A stretch of 64,000 bases of DNA from Rhodocollybia butyracea (GCA_015501585.1 JADNRY010000145.1:1-64000); one strand, 5' to 3'. Shown: positions 32,947 to 44,788, counted from the stretch's first letter. Notes: generated by a model not told the origin, from the letters alone. Made by a program: numbers and translations.

Positions 32947-33234
32947 GATGGTTAAAAGGTGAGTAACGTGGCGGCCAACAAGCGCCCGGCCCAAGATTCC
33001 GTCGACTTCCGGAGTCCTGATCCTCTCCACCAATTCTCCACAAATGGAAATAGCTGTGGAGAGCGTTGAAGCTGAAGCCTGGGATACAGGTCCGAACTTC
33101 TCAATATTATGCTCTCTATACCGACTCTCTAAACTCTGTTCCCTTTTACAGGCTCAGTTCGCACCTATCACCAAGGTGCTCGTTCCTCGTCTATCATATC
33201 AAGTTAACTCTTAATCTCACGAACAGAGCCTCAA

Positions 33235-34977
33235 ATGCACTCGGTCGTTATATCCCAGCTTCGGACAGGATATATTCCCACTTCTTCTGCCGAATTAGCT
33301 CTTGTTCACACTTATGTGACAAACCTTGCTGAACACGAAGAAACAATCCCGAACGTACAACGTTACCTTGACTCCGCCAAATCTCTCACATCTCCAATCC
33401 GGAAACTACCTTCGGATATCCTTTGCGAAATCTTCGCATTGTTATGTTTCTGTCAAAGCTTGAGCAAGAGCGCTCAGCGTGTCGAGGCGATCTCGGCTTC
33501 TACACTGAAACTAACTTGGATCTGTTCTTTTTGGCGTAAACTTATTCACTCATACTCTGCATTATGGTCCAATCTTGACATACTTACCTGGTCCTTTGAC
33601 AATCGTCGGGGATATCTCGAAAGCCTGTTTCACTCCATATCGTTATCTGGGACCTCTGCTCTGAATTTTAAGCTCGATATTTTCTTGCCTTTACACAGCA
33701 ACAGCCGGAAAGCAGTTGATATTTTGTTGGACCAGTCAGCGAGATGGCGACAAGTGAAAATAACTTTCCACGGCGCCGGGGAGAAAAACATCAGAGACTG
33801 GTCCTCATATGCTGTTGATCGGCTCCACTCGATATTCGAGGACTCCCATCGGAAGGTCGAATCCTATTTTCCCATCCTGGAATCATTAAAGCTGATCTCT
33901 CACCATGGTGAAAGCAGCTACCGCGGTTTTCTTCATTCCCTATCCCTGTGTCCTAATCTACGTACTTTCCATGTCTTCGGTGCCAGGTTTTCCTGGTCAG
34001 CTTTTGGGTGTATTGATCTTTCACATATCACGGAGTTGAATGTCAGCATGCTCACCGGAAAATCAATTGCTCATCTACTTTACCGTTTTCCCTTGCTTCA
34101 GAAGTGCGAAGTCAATCGTTTTGACCAGAATTCACGGTCAGACCTCGATTCAATAATGGATCTCGGGAAGGATCGGTATTACAGCTCCAACCTTGTTCAC
34201 CTCACAATCCGCTGTAACAACTACTGCCTTCCTCATGGAGCCTGGACATCTCTCTGTCTTCCCAAACTATCGGAACTTGTGTTATATCATGAACATCAAA
34301 CCAGTGAACCGTTGCAATTCCAATACTTGACAGAGTTCACTTCAATGTTGATCCGCTCGCAATGTAGCTTGAATAAGTTGGTGCTGCGTGGTCTTCCTGT
34401 TGCTTCTGAAGCACTTCAGGATATCATAGCATTGCCCACTCTCACTGACTCTATGGAGAAATTCAGTGTATATCTTGATATCTCTCAAGTTGAGTCATTG
34501 ACTGGGATCTCAGACCTTCTTACCTTCAGAGATGATTCTCCCAGCACTGCGTCCAACCTCGAGTCGATCAGCATCTGGTTGAACACGATGGCTGCTGTGA
34601 CATCCCCTGACACTTATTACTCCTCTGCATACAACAAACAAGTGTCGAAAGAGAGCGTCCGTTTGTTGGAAAACATGATGGAAACCACTGGACTGTTTGA
34701 AATGGTTAAATCCAGATGCCCAAGCTTTAGCACTGCCAGCGCGTCGAAAAAACTGAAGGAATTCACGCTGAACATCGTGTATTGGGATGCCGACGAAAAC
34801 CTTGTGAAATATTTTGCCGAGGTTGTAGCTCATCAATTTGGGCACCTCCGAAAACGGGACGGTCTGGAGGTATCGATTTCACGCCTTATCGTGGAGGGAA
34901 ATGTAGAGATCGGTAATATCCTGATGCGGCAGAAAAGGAAACTCTTTCAGCGAACGAGGCAGGCAATCTCTACGTGA
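33235..34977 (+). CDS. F-box protein, unrelated to the 2.9-28 kb trio (580 aa)
   Basis: Single-exon gene. A helical N-terminal stretch precedes the F-box at about residues 53-115 (SPIRKLPSDILCEIFALLC ... TWICSFWRKLIHSYSALWSN), where the SxLKLTWICSxWRxL pattern is typical of large agaric F-box families. The rest is an LRR-like region of about 460 residues with no other domain I recognise.  It is only distantly related to paralogs 1-3. Expected role: SCF substrate adaptor. The p24 gene starts 288 bp upstream on the opposite strand, so the two share a divergent promoter region. Confidence 0.88.
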   Translation: MHSVVISQLRTGYIPTSSAELALVHTYVTNLAEHEETIPNVQRYLDSAKSLTSPIRKLPSDILCEIFALLCFCQSLSKSAQRVEAISASTLKLTWICSFWRKLIHSYSALWSNLDILTWSFDNRRGYLESLFHSISLSGTSALNFKLDIFLPLHSNSRKAVDILLDQSARWRQVKITFHGAGEKNIRDWSSYAVDRLHSIFEDSHRKVESYFPILESLKLISHHGESSYRGFLHSLSLCPNLRTFHVFGARFSWSAFGCIDLSHITELNVSMLTGKSIAHLLYRFPLLQKCEVNRFDQNSRSDLDSIMDLGKDRYYSSNLVHLTIRCNNYCLPHGAWTSLCLPKLSELVLYHEHQTSEPLQFQYLTEFTSMLIRSQCSLNKLVLRGLPVASEALQDIIALPTLTDSMEKFSVYLDISQVESLTGISDLLTFRDDSPSTASNLESISIWLNTMAAVTSPDTYYSSAYNKQVSKESVRLLENMMETTGLFEMVKSRCPSFSTASASKKLKEFTLNIVYWDADENLVKYFAEVVAHQFGHLRKRDGLEVSISRLIVEGNVEIGNILMRQKRKLFQRTRQAIST

Positions 34978-36040
34978 AGACTGTCATCAATATGTATGTT
35001 GGGGGATACGATTGCTCGCTTGAATAATGACCATCATCTGAAGTGCAAAAATGTAGCTTTGATGATGTCGAGGTGCCTTGCTTCTACCATTAGATCAACT
35101 TTTACTGAAATCGCCGACAACGGATCTTGTATAGTTCGAATATGCCTTGGGGAGATCTACATACATCACAGGTTCTTATACGCGGCCGCTTCATCCGTCT
35201 CCTCCGTCTCCTGAAAGGCTGAAAACTATCATCCACGCCTGTCTCGGTTCCGATAACATTCAGGAGTCCGACAGTCCCGGAGCGATGTAGCATGATGGCT
35301 ACTGAGATGGACTGATTGCTCATGTTGGCGCTCAGAGTCATGCCCACCGGTGACCGGAGTTCTTCTCTCCTTATTTTCCCGTGCCATCAGCTCGAAAACC
35401 AAGAATTAAGTTCTGTCTCTTAATCTCCCACCTAACGCCTATAATAAGAAAACCACATCATGAGCCGTACCTTGAAAACTCGGTATTAATAACTGGGATA
35501 TCTGGAATCTGTGGGTGCGCTCCATCATATTGTAATACAATAATAGTGCTGACGGTTGATAAAAAGATCGATTCGACTTGAGGTTTGTCCTTGGCCTCTT
35601 CCCTTGGTTTTCAAACGCTGCTTGACCGGCAACCTTGTCCTGGCACGTACCTTGCATGGAGTTACCGTCCGCAGGTTTGATAGTGCAAACTGTCTACACT
35701 AGTAGATACGCTAGCTGTGAGCTCCAACCTGTTTTTTCTCGAGTTCAACTGCTAAAAATTTGCCAGTGGCTGCCGCTTCCATCATCGTTTATGATCATTG
35801 TTCGCATTCTCGTTACCCATGTTTGCAAGCTTCATACTTACGTTCAGCCCATTGCCAGTGCTTACCCTGGACAACGAGGTGTGTTGATAGCATTGAAACT
35901 TCCTTCACATCTAACGTCACCGTTCTTCAGTTCGAATTAATTTGGGTGGGGTTGTTCTCGGAAGAACTTAATATCGTTGGCCGCTGACCTGCTGCGCAGA
36001 AGAGCTCGTGGTCGATTCCGAAAGCGCTTTTTCTTATTGT
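34978..36040. other. Intergenic region after the F-box gene
   Basis: About 1 kb without a frame I can support. Short frames here lack family resemblance and compatible splice structure. The last part leads into the membrane protein gene whose first exons I could not fix. Confidence 0.4.
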
Positions 36041-36502
36041 GAGCATGTTGCTTGATCGTCTCCCGTCAGATTTTCTAAAACCTATCCTTCTCTTGGTCGC
36101 GAAATAGAATCGCTACTACTCCTTAATATCAGTCGTGTAAGTGGGGACTATTGTCTCCCAAGTTGGTGGGAAGTGACTAATCTTGGTTAACCACTGTCAG
36201 TGTCAACAACTACGGTGAGTTCTTTTTCCAGTTACGCGTTTACTTGGGTTCTACGGCTGACTGTGTTTTTTTTCAGCTCTTTTCGGTACAACTCTCACTA
36301 CTTCAGTCAGTACATTTTCCTGTCTATGCCGTTAAGAATCAATCCCTGATGGTTTTTGGCGCACAGGGGTAAGTGCTACGCGCGCTGTTGTCGATGGCTT
36401 CTCGCGTCTCTCATAACTCGGATCTTTATAAATCTTGATGACGGTAGATGTACGTGAGACAGAAGTTTCTTTTTCGAATGTTGCGCCAACTTATTTTCTT
36501 AG

Positions 36503-37475
36503 GTCTGCGATTCTATCATTGGCAAGGATGGACCGGTCTCATCGCTTGTGTGATAGCAGAGAGTGTGTCCGAGTCTCTCCAAAATATCTCTTCGTGTAAA
36601 GGCTAACAACTCTTCGCAGCAATTCTCCAAATGCGTTTATACGCGCTGTATTTTTTAAACAAAAAGATTCTTTGCTTCATGGTGGGGATGTTTATTCTTG
36701 CAACGGGGAGCGCCGCAGCTATCATGGTCATTGCATTAAATCACCTACAAGGTCGGTTCCTCGACATTGATATTGAGCTTCGAAGAATGATTCATCTCTC
36801 CTGCCACTAGCTCAAGCACACCTGGGACCTGGACTACCGTGTGTGCCTCTCCAAATTCCGTCATATTTCTATACCTTCTGGATTCCGATACTCGCATTCG
36901 AAACTCTTCTATGCATCCTCGCATTAAACCGGGGATTCCAGAGTCATCGGGATAATGGGGCTCCGTTTCAATCAGGTAAACGTATCATCGGTGTTCTTAT
37001 CAGGGATTCTGTTGTCTACTACATAGTGTACGCCTTTTTCGCAGCTCCCGGGTGCACTCATCTTATGGTTTGATGTAGAATGTTCGCCACCTATCTAACA
37101 TGTCTGCTCGTGTGGCTGGTGAACGTGAGTCACGTCATCTCTTCTTAAAACTATGATGAATTTTACACACGTCCATGTGCTCTCTTGTAGAATTCCCTTC
37201 TCGAAGTTCCCATCGGATTTACGATAGCGTTCTCTTGTGTCCTCGGGAACAGAGTCATTTTGAACGTCAGAAAGATCAACGAGGAACTTAAAGAGGAGGC
37301 TGAGGAGCGGGAAGACCGGTTCACTAGGTCTTCAAGGAAGGGTAATAGCTCTCGGACCATGACCACTACGCAGATGCCAGAGCCGGAATCGGATACCCTA
37401 ACAGATTTTGAGATGGCCCAACTCCGAACTATGAAAGCCGAGTCTTTCGAGAACATGGGCCCTGTTGTTGTATAG
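36503..37475 (+). CDS. Multi-pass membrane protein of DUF6533/DUF6534 type (5' end unresolved)
   Basis: Agaricomycete-expanded family of unknown function, predicted plasma-membrane protein with about seven helices. Resolved exons: 36503-36562, 36620-36751, then one ending at 37024 (GTACGC donor), one starting at 37075, and a last exon to 37475. Landmarks: YHWQGWTGLIACVIAE, ILQMRLYALYFLNKKI, FYTFWIPILAFETLLC, RIIGVLIRDSVVYYIV, MFATYLTCLLVWLVN and LEVPIGFTIAFSCVLGNRV, then a charged cytosolic tail. The order fits the family. Upstream exons probably lie in 36.0-36.45 kb (a frame with REIESLLLLNIS before a GTAAGT donor at about 36139), but I could not join them in frame, so the gene may be partial or decayed at its 5' end. 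Confidence 0.7.
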
Positions 37476-37670
37476 AACCTGTTGTTGTATAGAACTGTAT
37501 TCGGGAATATATCAAGATGAGTGTAAGAAGACTTTAATTAAACAAAAGGACAGTGAACCAGGATAGGAATGATATATTGATACAAAACTCGTGAATTTTC
37601 GTGGCCCAAACTCTATGCTATAATACGTAACTAGTATGGTGAACAATCAAAAGTACTCCGATGTTCGTCG

Positions 37671-39149
37671 TCATTTACGCTTGCTAAAAACCCACCCAGA
37701 AGGCATCTTCGCTTTCACTGCGTTCTCAAGGACCACGGGAATTTTGATCACTGAAGGGCGTTTTTCAGAAGCTTCATCCTCATCTTTAAGTTTGGGGATT
37801 GGCTTCCTCTTTGACCGTTCAATGCGTTTCTGAATATAAGCCACCCGTTTTCTCTGCGCAGGCGGAGGTGCGGGCGTAAACTTTGGGAACGAGCTTGGGA
37901 ACCGAATAGGTGAGCTTTTGGAAACCGCGGCGCGAGCAGGAGACGAGGAAGGCAGGTAAGGACTAGATGGTAGGAGATCCGTTATGGAAGAGCAATCCTC
38001 ATCAACAACCAGACTGGACGTTGAGGTTGTTCTTGGATCTTGCGACTGCATAAAAAATAAAATAAAATAGAATTATGAGACGAGGGAGGACGTACACGAT
38101 GAAAATTCGGTCCAGGGATGGCCATCGAATCGATGAGAAACTGGGCGAATGCGTCCTTGGGTAGATTCCAGGTCTCTGGGTCAATGTCCATTTCCAAGTC
38201 TTCATCGAAACATCCTTCCGCCAAGTCATGCTCGGTCAAAGGAGAAAGATAAACGTGTCCGCGGGCGTCGAAAACATGTGGAACGTTACCAGCGCCCGTG
38301 CGATTTGGGACAGGGCCTGTGTACAAAGTGATCTGGACTTGCACTGGATGCTCAGAGTCGGAAGGTGAAGAATGGAACTGTTCAGAGTTGTCAAGACTTT
38401 TCGACCGAAATGAACGACATATAACGCACGTAAACAATAGCAGTTTTGTCGTCCGGACATCGACCTTTAAGCGCTGGTTTCCAGATATGTTCCACAGTAT
38501 AATCCTCCTCAGCTTCCCAGCGAGCTTCCGGTCCGCTTTCTCCTTCTGAAAGCTCATCGACCTCTTCTTCATCCTCTTCCTCGTCTGCTTCCTCCGGCGA
38601 ATCACCATAATCCCATTCATCTTTGTAGCGATATGGATCCCGCGCACTAGACAGTCTGACGGTGGTGTCGGACTTTCTAATAGTGCCCGGTCTGTATAAT
38701 TTTGAGTACATCGCGACGTTCTTTCGAATCTCGAACAAATGTCCCGTTTCTTCGTCCTCTTCTTTTCCCGCTTGACCTCCAAACAGGAAGGCAATGAGAG
38801 CTTTGAGATGCGTAAAGTTGTATGATAATGGGACTTGTACGACGCGATAGACACCTTCTTTGTCCCGGTTCGTTCCCTGGCGAAAAAACTGGAAGCGGAG
38901 AGGCATATGTCGCCCAAAGGTGGATTTTGGAGGTAGAGACGCGCTCAGAGTTCGCGTTCTTCCAAATGGATTTGTCGGAGAGTCAGAGGGATAAGCTGGA
39001 TATGGCGTGCATGGTGAAGATGATGGAAAACTGTGGGCAATATCGGCTTTCGCTGGAGTTACAGGATCGCTGATGGACGGAAACAGAATTTGTCTCCGTT
39101 TTGATGCTCGCACAGGGCTTGAGGCTGTCATGCTGCGCTTGAGCGACAT
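37671..39149 (-). CDS. Conserved basidiomycete protein, possibly plasmid pRiA4b ORF-3-like (458 aa)
   Basis: Three exons, 39149-38430, 38377-38096 and 38045-37671, with 52- and 50-nt introns (GTGCGT..GAACAG, GTACGT..TGCAG) in phase 0. After a low-complexity N-terminus comes LRFQFFRQG...GVYRVVQVPLSYNFTHLKALIAFLFG, which resembles the YRxxxVPxxxxFxxLHxxI core of the PRiA4b ORF-3 domain; then HLFEIRKNVAMY, an acidic stretch of about 25 residues (DEEEDEEEVDELSEGES), and DYTVEHIWKPAL. Exon 2 holds DARGHVYLSPLTEHDLAEGC; exon 3 is a Ser/Pro-rich, basic tail (KRKPIPK) that could be a nuclear signal. Domain assignment is tentative; function unknown. Confidence 0.75.
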
Positions 39150-39390
39150 GGTCCGCGTAGAGATGAGGAGAAGTGAAGAGAGTAGTGGTCAAGAAGAGGG
39201 TGGTGGGCGAGCTGGCTGCTGGTCAGGGTCAAGTTCAATTGCAACGGAAAATAATTTCAAATAAACAGATGACTTTACGATCACGCGAATCACGCGTGAC
39301 AGTGACGCACAAAATGTCTTTGCACGTCAATGTCTTTTCCCAGAGAGAAGATAAGGGTCAAACATAATCGCGTAGAGTTAAACAACCACC

Positions 39391-40673
39391 ATGAATCCCC
39401 TCCTGCCGCTCAGACTTTCCAGAAAAATATCATCTCGGAGTATCCCTCGGGTAAGACCAGCCATAATCCAGAAAACAAGACCAGCCGTCAGCCACTATTC
39501 CTTCACGAGTGGTACATGCAAGGTGCCCTCTGAATTATGTAAGCTCTATTATTGCGAAAGCCCAGACAGTGTGTAAGTGTCAATTCTTCATTATCATTTT
39601 GTGTGTTTTCTAAACCCCACCTAACAGGCAAGCCAAATCACTGAACACGGCCAATGCCGCCAAGGAACAGCTGGCCAGCCTTATCTCAGTTTGCGAGGCT
39701 GCATCTTTTGGAAGGGGCACCGAGACGGTATTGGACGAATCGTATAGGAAGGCCCTCAAACTCGACCTATCCCAATTCTCCACTCCGCTCGATTTGGCCA
39801 GCACTTCGATCCTTCATAGGATCCAACAAGATCTTGTTGACACTGATACTGTTCTTCGCCGCCGCATCCGTACTGAACCATACAAACTCAATATTTACAG
39901 TAAGCGCAAACTATGGCTGATATCATCATTTGCACTGACCGGTGGACAGATAAAGGAGCTTTTTTCAAACTTCACAAAGATAGTCCCCGTGCCGAGAACA
40001 TGTTTGGCTCTCTTGTCGTCGTCTTTCCCACTCCGCACGAAGGCGGTGAGCTTGCATTTGCCGCCTTTTATAGCGACGTTACTCACGAAATTCTCCCGGT
40101 TACCTCTGGTGCTCGAATCACACTGACGTTTAACCTCCACTTCGAGGACTCTACTTCGGAATCTGGTAATCCTGTCATCCCAACAGTCACAGAGCAATTC
40201 ATGACCATAAAGAATACGATAACTGAACTATTGGCTGAACCACAGATTGCTATTAGGGAAATTCGTACGCTGTGTTTCGGCCTCTCCCACTCATACCCGG
40301 TCAAGCGTGATGAAGCACCAGGTTACAATATCCAAGAGCTCTCGCGGTGCTTGGGGGAAGCGACGCGCTGCTTTTTCGCGTTTGTGAGGACCTCAAGCTT
40401 GCGCCAAGTCTGGAAGTCTTTCATACGGGTCAAGAAGATCCGGATGATGATCAAATGGTCACTAATCTTGGTCAAGACATTTTTGATCCTCCGGATTGGG
40501 AGGTTATTGGGCTCAGTTGTCAGCTCAAAAATGACGGTATGGAGAAGGTTAGTCTTCGGGAAATGCTTTGGGTGACAGACTCGTTGGGAACTGGGATAAA
40601 AGCCAACTACGCCGCATACGGAAATGATGCTGTGATGATGTCGGTTTATAATTGTATTGTAGTTCACCTCTAA
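39391..40673 (+). pseudogene. 2OG-Fe(II) oxygenase copy 2, degraded
   Basis: Three-exon layout as in copy 1: exon 1 to 39572, exon 2 39628-39899, exon 3 39950-40673. The ATG used by copies 3-5 is ATA here; only an upstream ATG (39391) could start it. Exon 3 lacks about 80 bases between GGEL and AFAAFYSD compared with copy 4, removing the strand before the distal His. A one-base loss near 40355 (TTGGGGGAAG versus TTGAAAGGAAG) shifts the frame, after which DALLFRVCEDLKLAPSLEVFH to the end is in another frame. The HxD and distal His codons remain. Taken together, a pseudogene. Confidence 0.8.
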
Positions 40674-40696
40674 CATGTTACGATCGCTTATTCGAC

Positions 40697-40727
40697 TGTG
40701 TGTAAGCCTGCCGTGGCTTACCACACT
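40697..40727. repeat. Hairpin after 2OG copy 2
   Basis: GTGTGTAAGCC and GGCTTACCACAC form an almost perfect 11-bp stem with a 6-nt loop, about 25 nt after the stop codon of copy 2. No function is evident. Confidence 0.5.
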
Positions 40728-40904
40728 TGAACCGCCAAGATGTGCTTATACACAATCCAGAGGCTGAACACATAGTTTGTGTTTATACTGCCGTTTTGGC
40801 GTAACGGTCAAAGCTGCTGGATTGTGACAAAGACCCACTTACACTGTGGTCTTTTTAAATTTTGAGGAACCCTTTTACAAAACCTCCAAGATTCAAACCA
40901 CTAG

Positions 40905-40985
40905 AGCAAACGTTTACACTCCGAGTCAGACCTGGAAGTCGAAGTGCGACGGTAAATAATCCTCAGATACCCGGTCAGTTACTGT
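40905..40985 (+). pseudogene. Fragment of the MYND gene start (after 2OG copy 2)
   Basis: ACGTTTACACTCCGAGTCAGACCTGGAAGTCGAAGTG.. to CAGATACCCGG matches the exon 1 segment of the MYND gene at about 46255-46346. Nothing else of that gene is recognisable here; up to the start of 2OG copy 3 (41435) the sequence is otherwise empty apart from the copy 3 promoter. Confidence 0.7.
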
Positions 40986-41365
40986 TATACTCTTTCAGGT
41001 TTGTTCTAGCGGCAACTTTATACATTTTTCGTGTTCAGCAACGGTGTGCCATTCCTTTCGGCTAAGATCGAGCGAAGCAATGCAAAAGCAACGTTTCTTT
41101 CATAGGCGGTCAGTACTTTACGCGGGGGGGCTTGTAGTAATAGCCCATGACTCGGTGGATGCATCAACTGACAGTCTTGGTGTAAATAACCTGGACACTG
41201 TGGCGCGCGTCGTGCTACGCGCCAGCTTCCAGTACTAGCCCAGTCATATTATAGATACCGTAATCGCACGGTATGGGTCATAAATTTAGCGACCCTAATC
41301 GTGGACTCCTGAGTATATTGAGCTAGAAATTTCGTGGTAACATGAAACAGCGTGATGCCGCGACC

Positions 41366-41372
41366 TGAGTCA
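41366..41372 (+). promoter_or_regulatory. TGAGTCA site 64 nt upstream of 2OG copy 3
   Basis: TGAGTCA in the context CCTGAGTCAAGC, the same context and the same distance to the ATG as in copy 1. Confidence 0.6.
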
Positions 41373-41435
41373 AGCAAGCATTACTTATAAGAACTGTGGG
41401 TCCCCTCCTCCACTCCTGTCATCTTTTTCCGAAAA

Positions 41436-42823
41436 ATGTCATCTCAAAGTATCCCTCAGACTATCCCTCGAGTAACACCAGCCATAATCCAGAAGATTAG
41501 AGAAGCCATCGGCCACTTTTCATTCACGAGTGGCACCTGCAAGGTCCCTTCTGAATTCTGTAAACTCTATTATTGCGAAAGCGCTGACAGTGTGTATGTG
41601 TCGATTCTTTCTCATTTTGCGTGTTTGTTGTCTAAAGCCCGCCTAACAGCCAAGCCAAATCGCTGAACACAGCCAATGCCACTGAGGGACAGCTGGCTAG
41701 CCTTATCTCAGTATGCGAAGCAGCATCATTTGGAAGAGGCACCGAGACGGTACTGGACGAGTCGTACAGGAAGGCCCTCAAACTCGACCTATCTCAGTTC
41801 TCCACTCCATTTGATTTAGCCAGCACTCCGATTCTCCGTAGGATCCAACAGGATCTTGTCGACATTGATACCACTCTACGCCGCAACATCCGTACCGGAC
41901 CTTACAAGCTTAATATTCATGGTGGGCGTAAACTGTGACTGATATCATTATTTGTACTCACCTGGTTGACAGATAAAGGAGCTTTTTTCAAACCACGCAA
42001 AGATACTCCTCGTGCCGAGAACATGTTTGGCTCCCTTGTCATCGTCTTTCCTACCCCGCACGAAGGCGGTGAGCTGATTTTGACGCAGGGGACCAGAGTT
42101 GGACTTTCGATGCTGCTCAGGCTTTATCAAACAGTACACCCACTGAGCCTGAGCTTGCATTCGTCGCCTTTTACAGTGACGTTACTCATGAAGTTCTCCC
42201 GGTCACATCTGGCGCTCGAATTACACTGACGTTCAACCTGTACTTCGAGGACTCTACTTCAGAATCTGCTCTCCCTGTCATTCCAACGGTCACAGATCAA
42301 TTTCTGACTATAAAGGGTGCGATGACCGAGCTATTGGCTGAACCGCGGATCGTTGATGGAAGTATCGATACAATTTGCTTTGGACTTTCCCACTCCTACC
42401 CAGTCAAGCGTGATAAAGAACCAGGTTATGATGTCCGAGAGCTCTCGCAGTTTTTGAAAGGAAGTGATTCGCTTCTTTTCCGCGTTTGTGAGGGTCTCGG
42501 GCTTTCGCCAAGTCTGAAAGTCTTTCATACGGGGCACAGAGGGTCTGTATAATTACCGGCGCCGGGTCCAATATCTTGGTCAAGACCTTTTTACTCCTCC
42601 GGATGACCAGGTTGACTGTGCGCTAGGTACACTGCTCGAAGAGGAAGGTATGAAGGAACTTCGTCCTCTGGAAACGCTTTGGGTGACAAAGTTATCGGGA
42701 AGTCTGATGAAAGCTAAATACATGGCGTATGGAAATGAAGCTACAATGATGTCAGTTTATGGTGCGATTTGTATCGTAGTTCACCTCAAAGAAAATTCGG
42801 TAGAAAGCTCCGTAGAGAATTGA
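41436..42823 (+). pseudogene. 2OG-Fe(II) oxygenase copy 3, degraded, iron ligand lost
   Basis: Exon 1 (MSSQSIPQTIPRVTPAIIQ...) and exon 2 (SLISVCEAASFGRGTETVLD) are intact. Exon 3 reads FFKPRKDTPR: the first iron-binding His of HxD is Arg (CAC to CGC). A base is missing near 42088 (CAGGGGACCAG versus GAGAAAGACCAG), ending that frame at 42229. The distal part (SDVTHEVLPVTSGARITLTFNLY) continues in another frame and is stopped again at 42550 by an altered segment. The end of the gene is recognisable to a stop at 42823. Even with restored frames it would lack an essential iron ligand. Confidence 0.85.
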
Positions 42824-42849
42824 TGTAACTACCCTAATAATAGGTATCT

Positions 42850-43070
42850 CGTCAACGAGAAGAATTTACACTCAGACCTAGAGCGTGTCTGGAGCGGCAA
42901 CTTGCAAGTTACAAAATTGTAGCAGATCCCGGTGAAGACGTATGTCTTTCAAAAAAGACTGGGCTCAAAGAAGCCTATGCCGATTAAGAAGTTTGAAGCC
43001 GTTTACGAGTATGACTCGACGCGATTGATTCGACGTGATGTGCCAACACTAATATTGAAACGTGTAAATC
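42850..43070 (+). pseudogene. Fragment of the MYND gene (after 2OG copy 3)
   Basis: TTTACACTCAGACCTAGA (about 42862) matches MYND exon 1, and TTTCAAAAAAGACTGGGCTC ... TATGACTCGACGCGATTG (about 42943-43027) matches exon 2 (46400-46475). The intervening sequence and the rest of the gene are lost. Confidence 0.65.
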
Positions 43071-43199
43071 AAGTACGAGAGTCAGAGTCAGATGAAGAAT
43101 TTCGTGGTAACATAGAATAAGTCAAGCGCTTAGCGACCCCATAAGAATCGTGGGTCCCCTCTTCCTTCTCCCTTGTCTTGAAGAATATCGTCTCGAAAA

Positions 43200-44516
43200 A
43201 TGTCATCTCAAGTAACACCAGCTATGGAGAAGATTCGAGCAGCCGTCAACCACTTCTCATTCACGAGTGGCACCTGCAAGGTCTCCTCTGAGTTCTGCAC
43301 GCTCTATTATCGCGAGAGCCCAGATACTATGTATGTGTTGAAGTGTTGATTTTTTATCGTTTTACATTTTCTAAAGCACACCTACAGCCAAGCCAAATCA
43401 CTGAACATGGCCAATGTCACCGAGGGACAGTTGAATAGCCTTATCTCAGTATGTGAAGCCGCAGCATTTGGAAGAGGCACCGAGACGGTGTTGGACGAGT
43501 CGTATAGGAAGGCCCTCAAGCTCGACCTATCCCAGTTCTCCATTCCGCTTGATTTGGCCAGCACTCCGATCCTCCATAGGATTCAACAGGATCTTGTCGA
43601 CACTGATACCACTCTACGCCGCCACATCCGTACCGAACCCTACAAGCTCAATATTTACGGTAAGCATAAACTATGACTGATGTTATTTTTGGTACTGAAA
43701 TAGTCCACAGATAAAGGAGCCTTTTTCAAACCGCACAAAGATACTCCTCGTGCCGAGAACATGTTCGGCTCTCTTGTCATCGTCTTTCCTACCCCCCACA
43801 AAGGCGGTGAGTTGATTCTGACGGAGAAAGACCAGAGCTGGACTTTCGATGCTGCTCAGGCTCTATCGAATAGTACACCCACAGAGCCTGAGCTCGCATT
43901 CGTTGCCTTTTACAGCGACGTTACTCATGAAGTTCGCCCGGTTACTTCTGGTGCTCGAATCACGTTGACGTTCAACCTCTACTTCGAGGACTCTACTCCA
44001 GAATCTGATCTTCCTGCCATCCCGAGGGTCACAGATCAATCCCTGACCATGAAGACTGCGATGACTGAGCTGTTGGCTGAACCACGGATTGTTGATGGAA
44101 GTGTCAATACACTTTGCTTTGGTCTCTCCCACTCCTACCCAGTCAAGCGTGATAAAGAGCCAGGTTATGACGTCCAAGAGCTCTCGCGGTACTTGAAAGG
44201 AAGTGACGCGCTCTTGTTTCGCGTTTGTAAGGACCTTAAGCTTGCGCCAAGTCTGGAAGTCTTTCATAGGGGTGAAGAGGAGTTCGGTTATCTTGGTCGA
44301 GACCTTCTTCAACCTCCGTATGGGGAGATTGAATCCGGGCTCGATGAACTGCTTGAAGAGGGAGGTATGCAGAAACTTGATCCTTCGGAAATGCTTTGGG
44401 TAACAAAGTCATCGGGACCTGGTATGAAGGCTGACTACGTAGCGTACGGAAACGAAGCGTCGTTGGAGTCAGTTTATGGAGAGATTTGTATCGTAGTTCA
44501 CCTCGAAGATGACTAA
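43200..44516 (+). CDS. 2OG-Fe(II) oxygenase (prolyl-4-hydroxylase-like), copy 4 (402 aa)
   Basis: Intact. Exons 43200-43330, 43388-43659 and 43711-44516; introns 57 and 51 nt at exactly the positions of copy 1, phases 2 and 1. Catalytic residues H143 and D145 (FFKPHKDTPR), H207 (SDVTHEV) and R217 (GARITLTFNLY) are all present, as is the exon 2 signature SLISVCEAAAFGRGTETVLD. The C-terminal part ends EICIVVHLEDD. Very close to copy 1 in sequence although copy 1 is 13 kb away on the other strand. No signal peptide. Its promoter has AAGTCAAGC where copies 1 and 3 have GAGTCAAGC, so the bZIP-like site is altered by one base. Confidence 0.9.
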
Positions 44517-44649
44517 GTAGAGAATCAATGTAGGCTACGAGCGCTTATACTACAAACCGTCACTTCTGATATAGAATCGCGTCAGATAGGTTAGGCTAGT
44601 AGATAACCAACTTCTCTCTGTCAGCGAGTTAGATAAGCATCTTGTCACT

Positions 44650-44705
44650 AGAGCAAGAATTGGAGCTTGTGTGAATCCTTGTCTGGGAGCTATGATAGCA
44701 ACACA
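44650..44705 (+). pseudogene. Fragment of the MYND gene (after 2OG copy 4)
   Basis: CTAGAGCAAGAATTGGAGCTTGTGTG.. to TGGGAGCTATGATAG matches the MYND gene at about 47053-47104 (CAAGAGCAAGAACTGGGGCTTGCGTG..). The remainder of 44517-44842 is the promoter region of copy 5. Confidence 0.6.
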
Positions 44706-44788
44706 TCAGTCCTCAAAAATTTGTTCGGTAACAGGAAGTTATTCACTTCACACATGACACTGTGATGACATGCCGGAATCGCGTAGCC

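Noticed and set aside
37982..38917. Minus-strand frame of 311 codons as a separate protein
   Set aside because: Only its downstream part is real (exon 2 of the three-exon gene 39149-37671); the upstream part overlaps exon 1 in the wrong frame and is basic low-complexity sequence.
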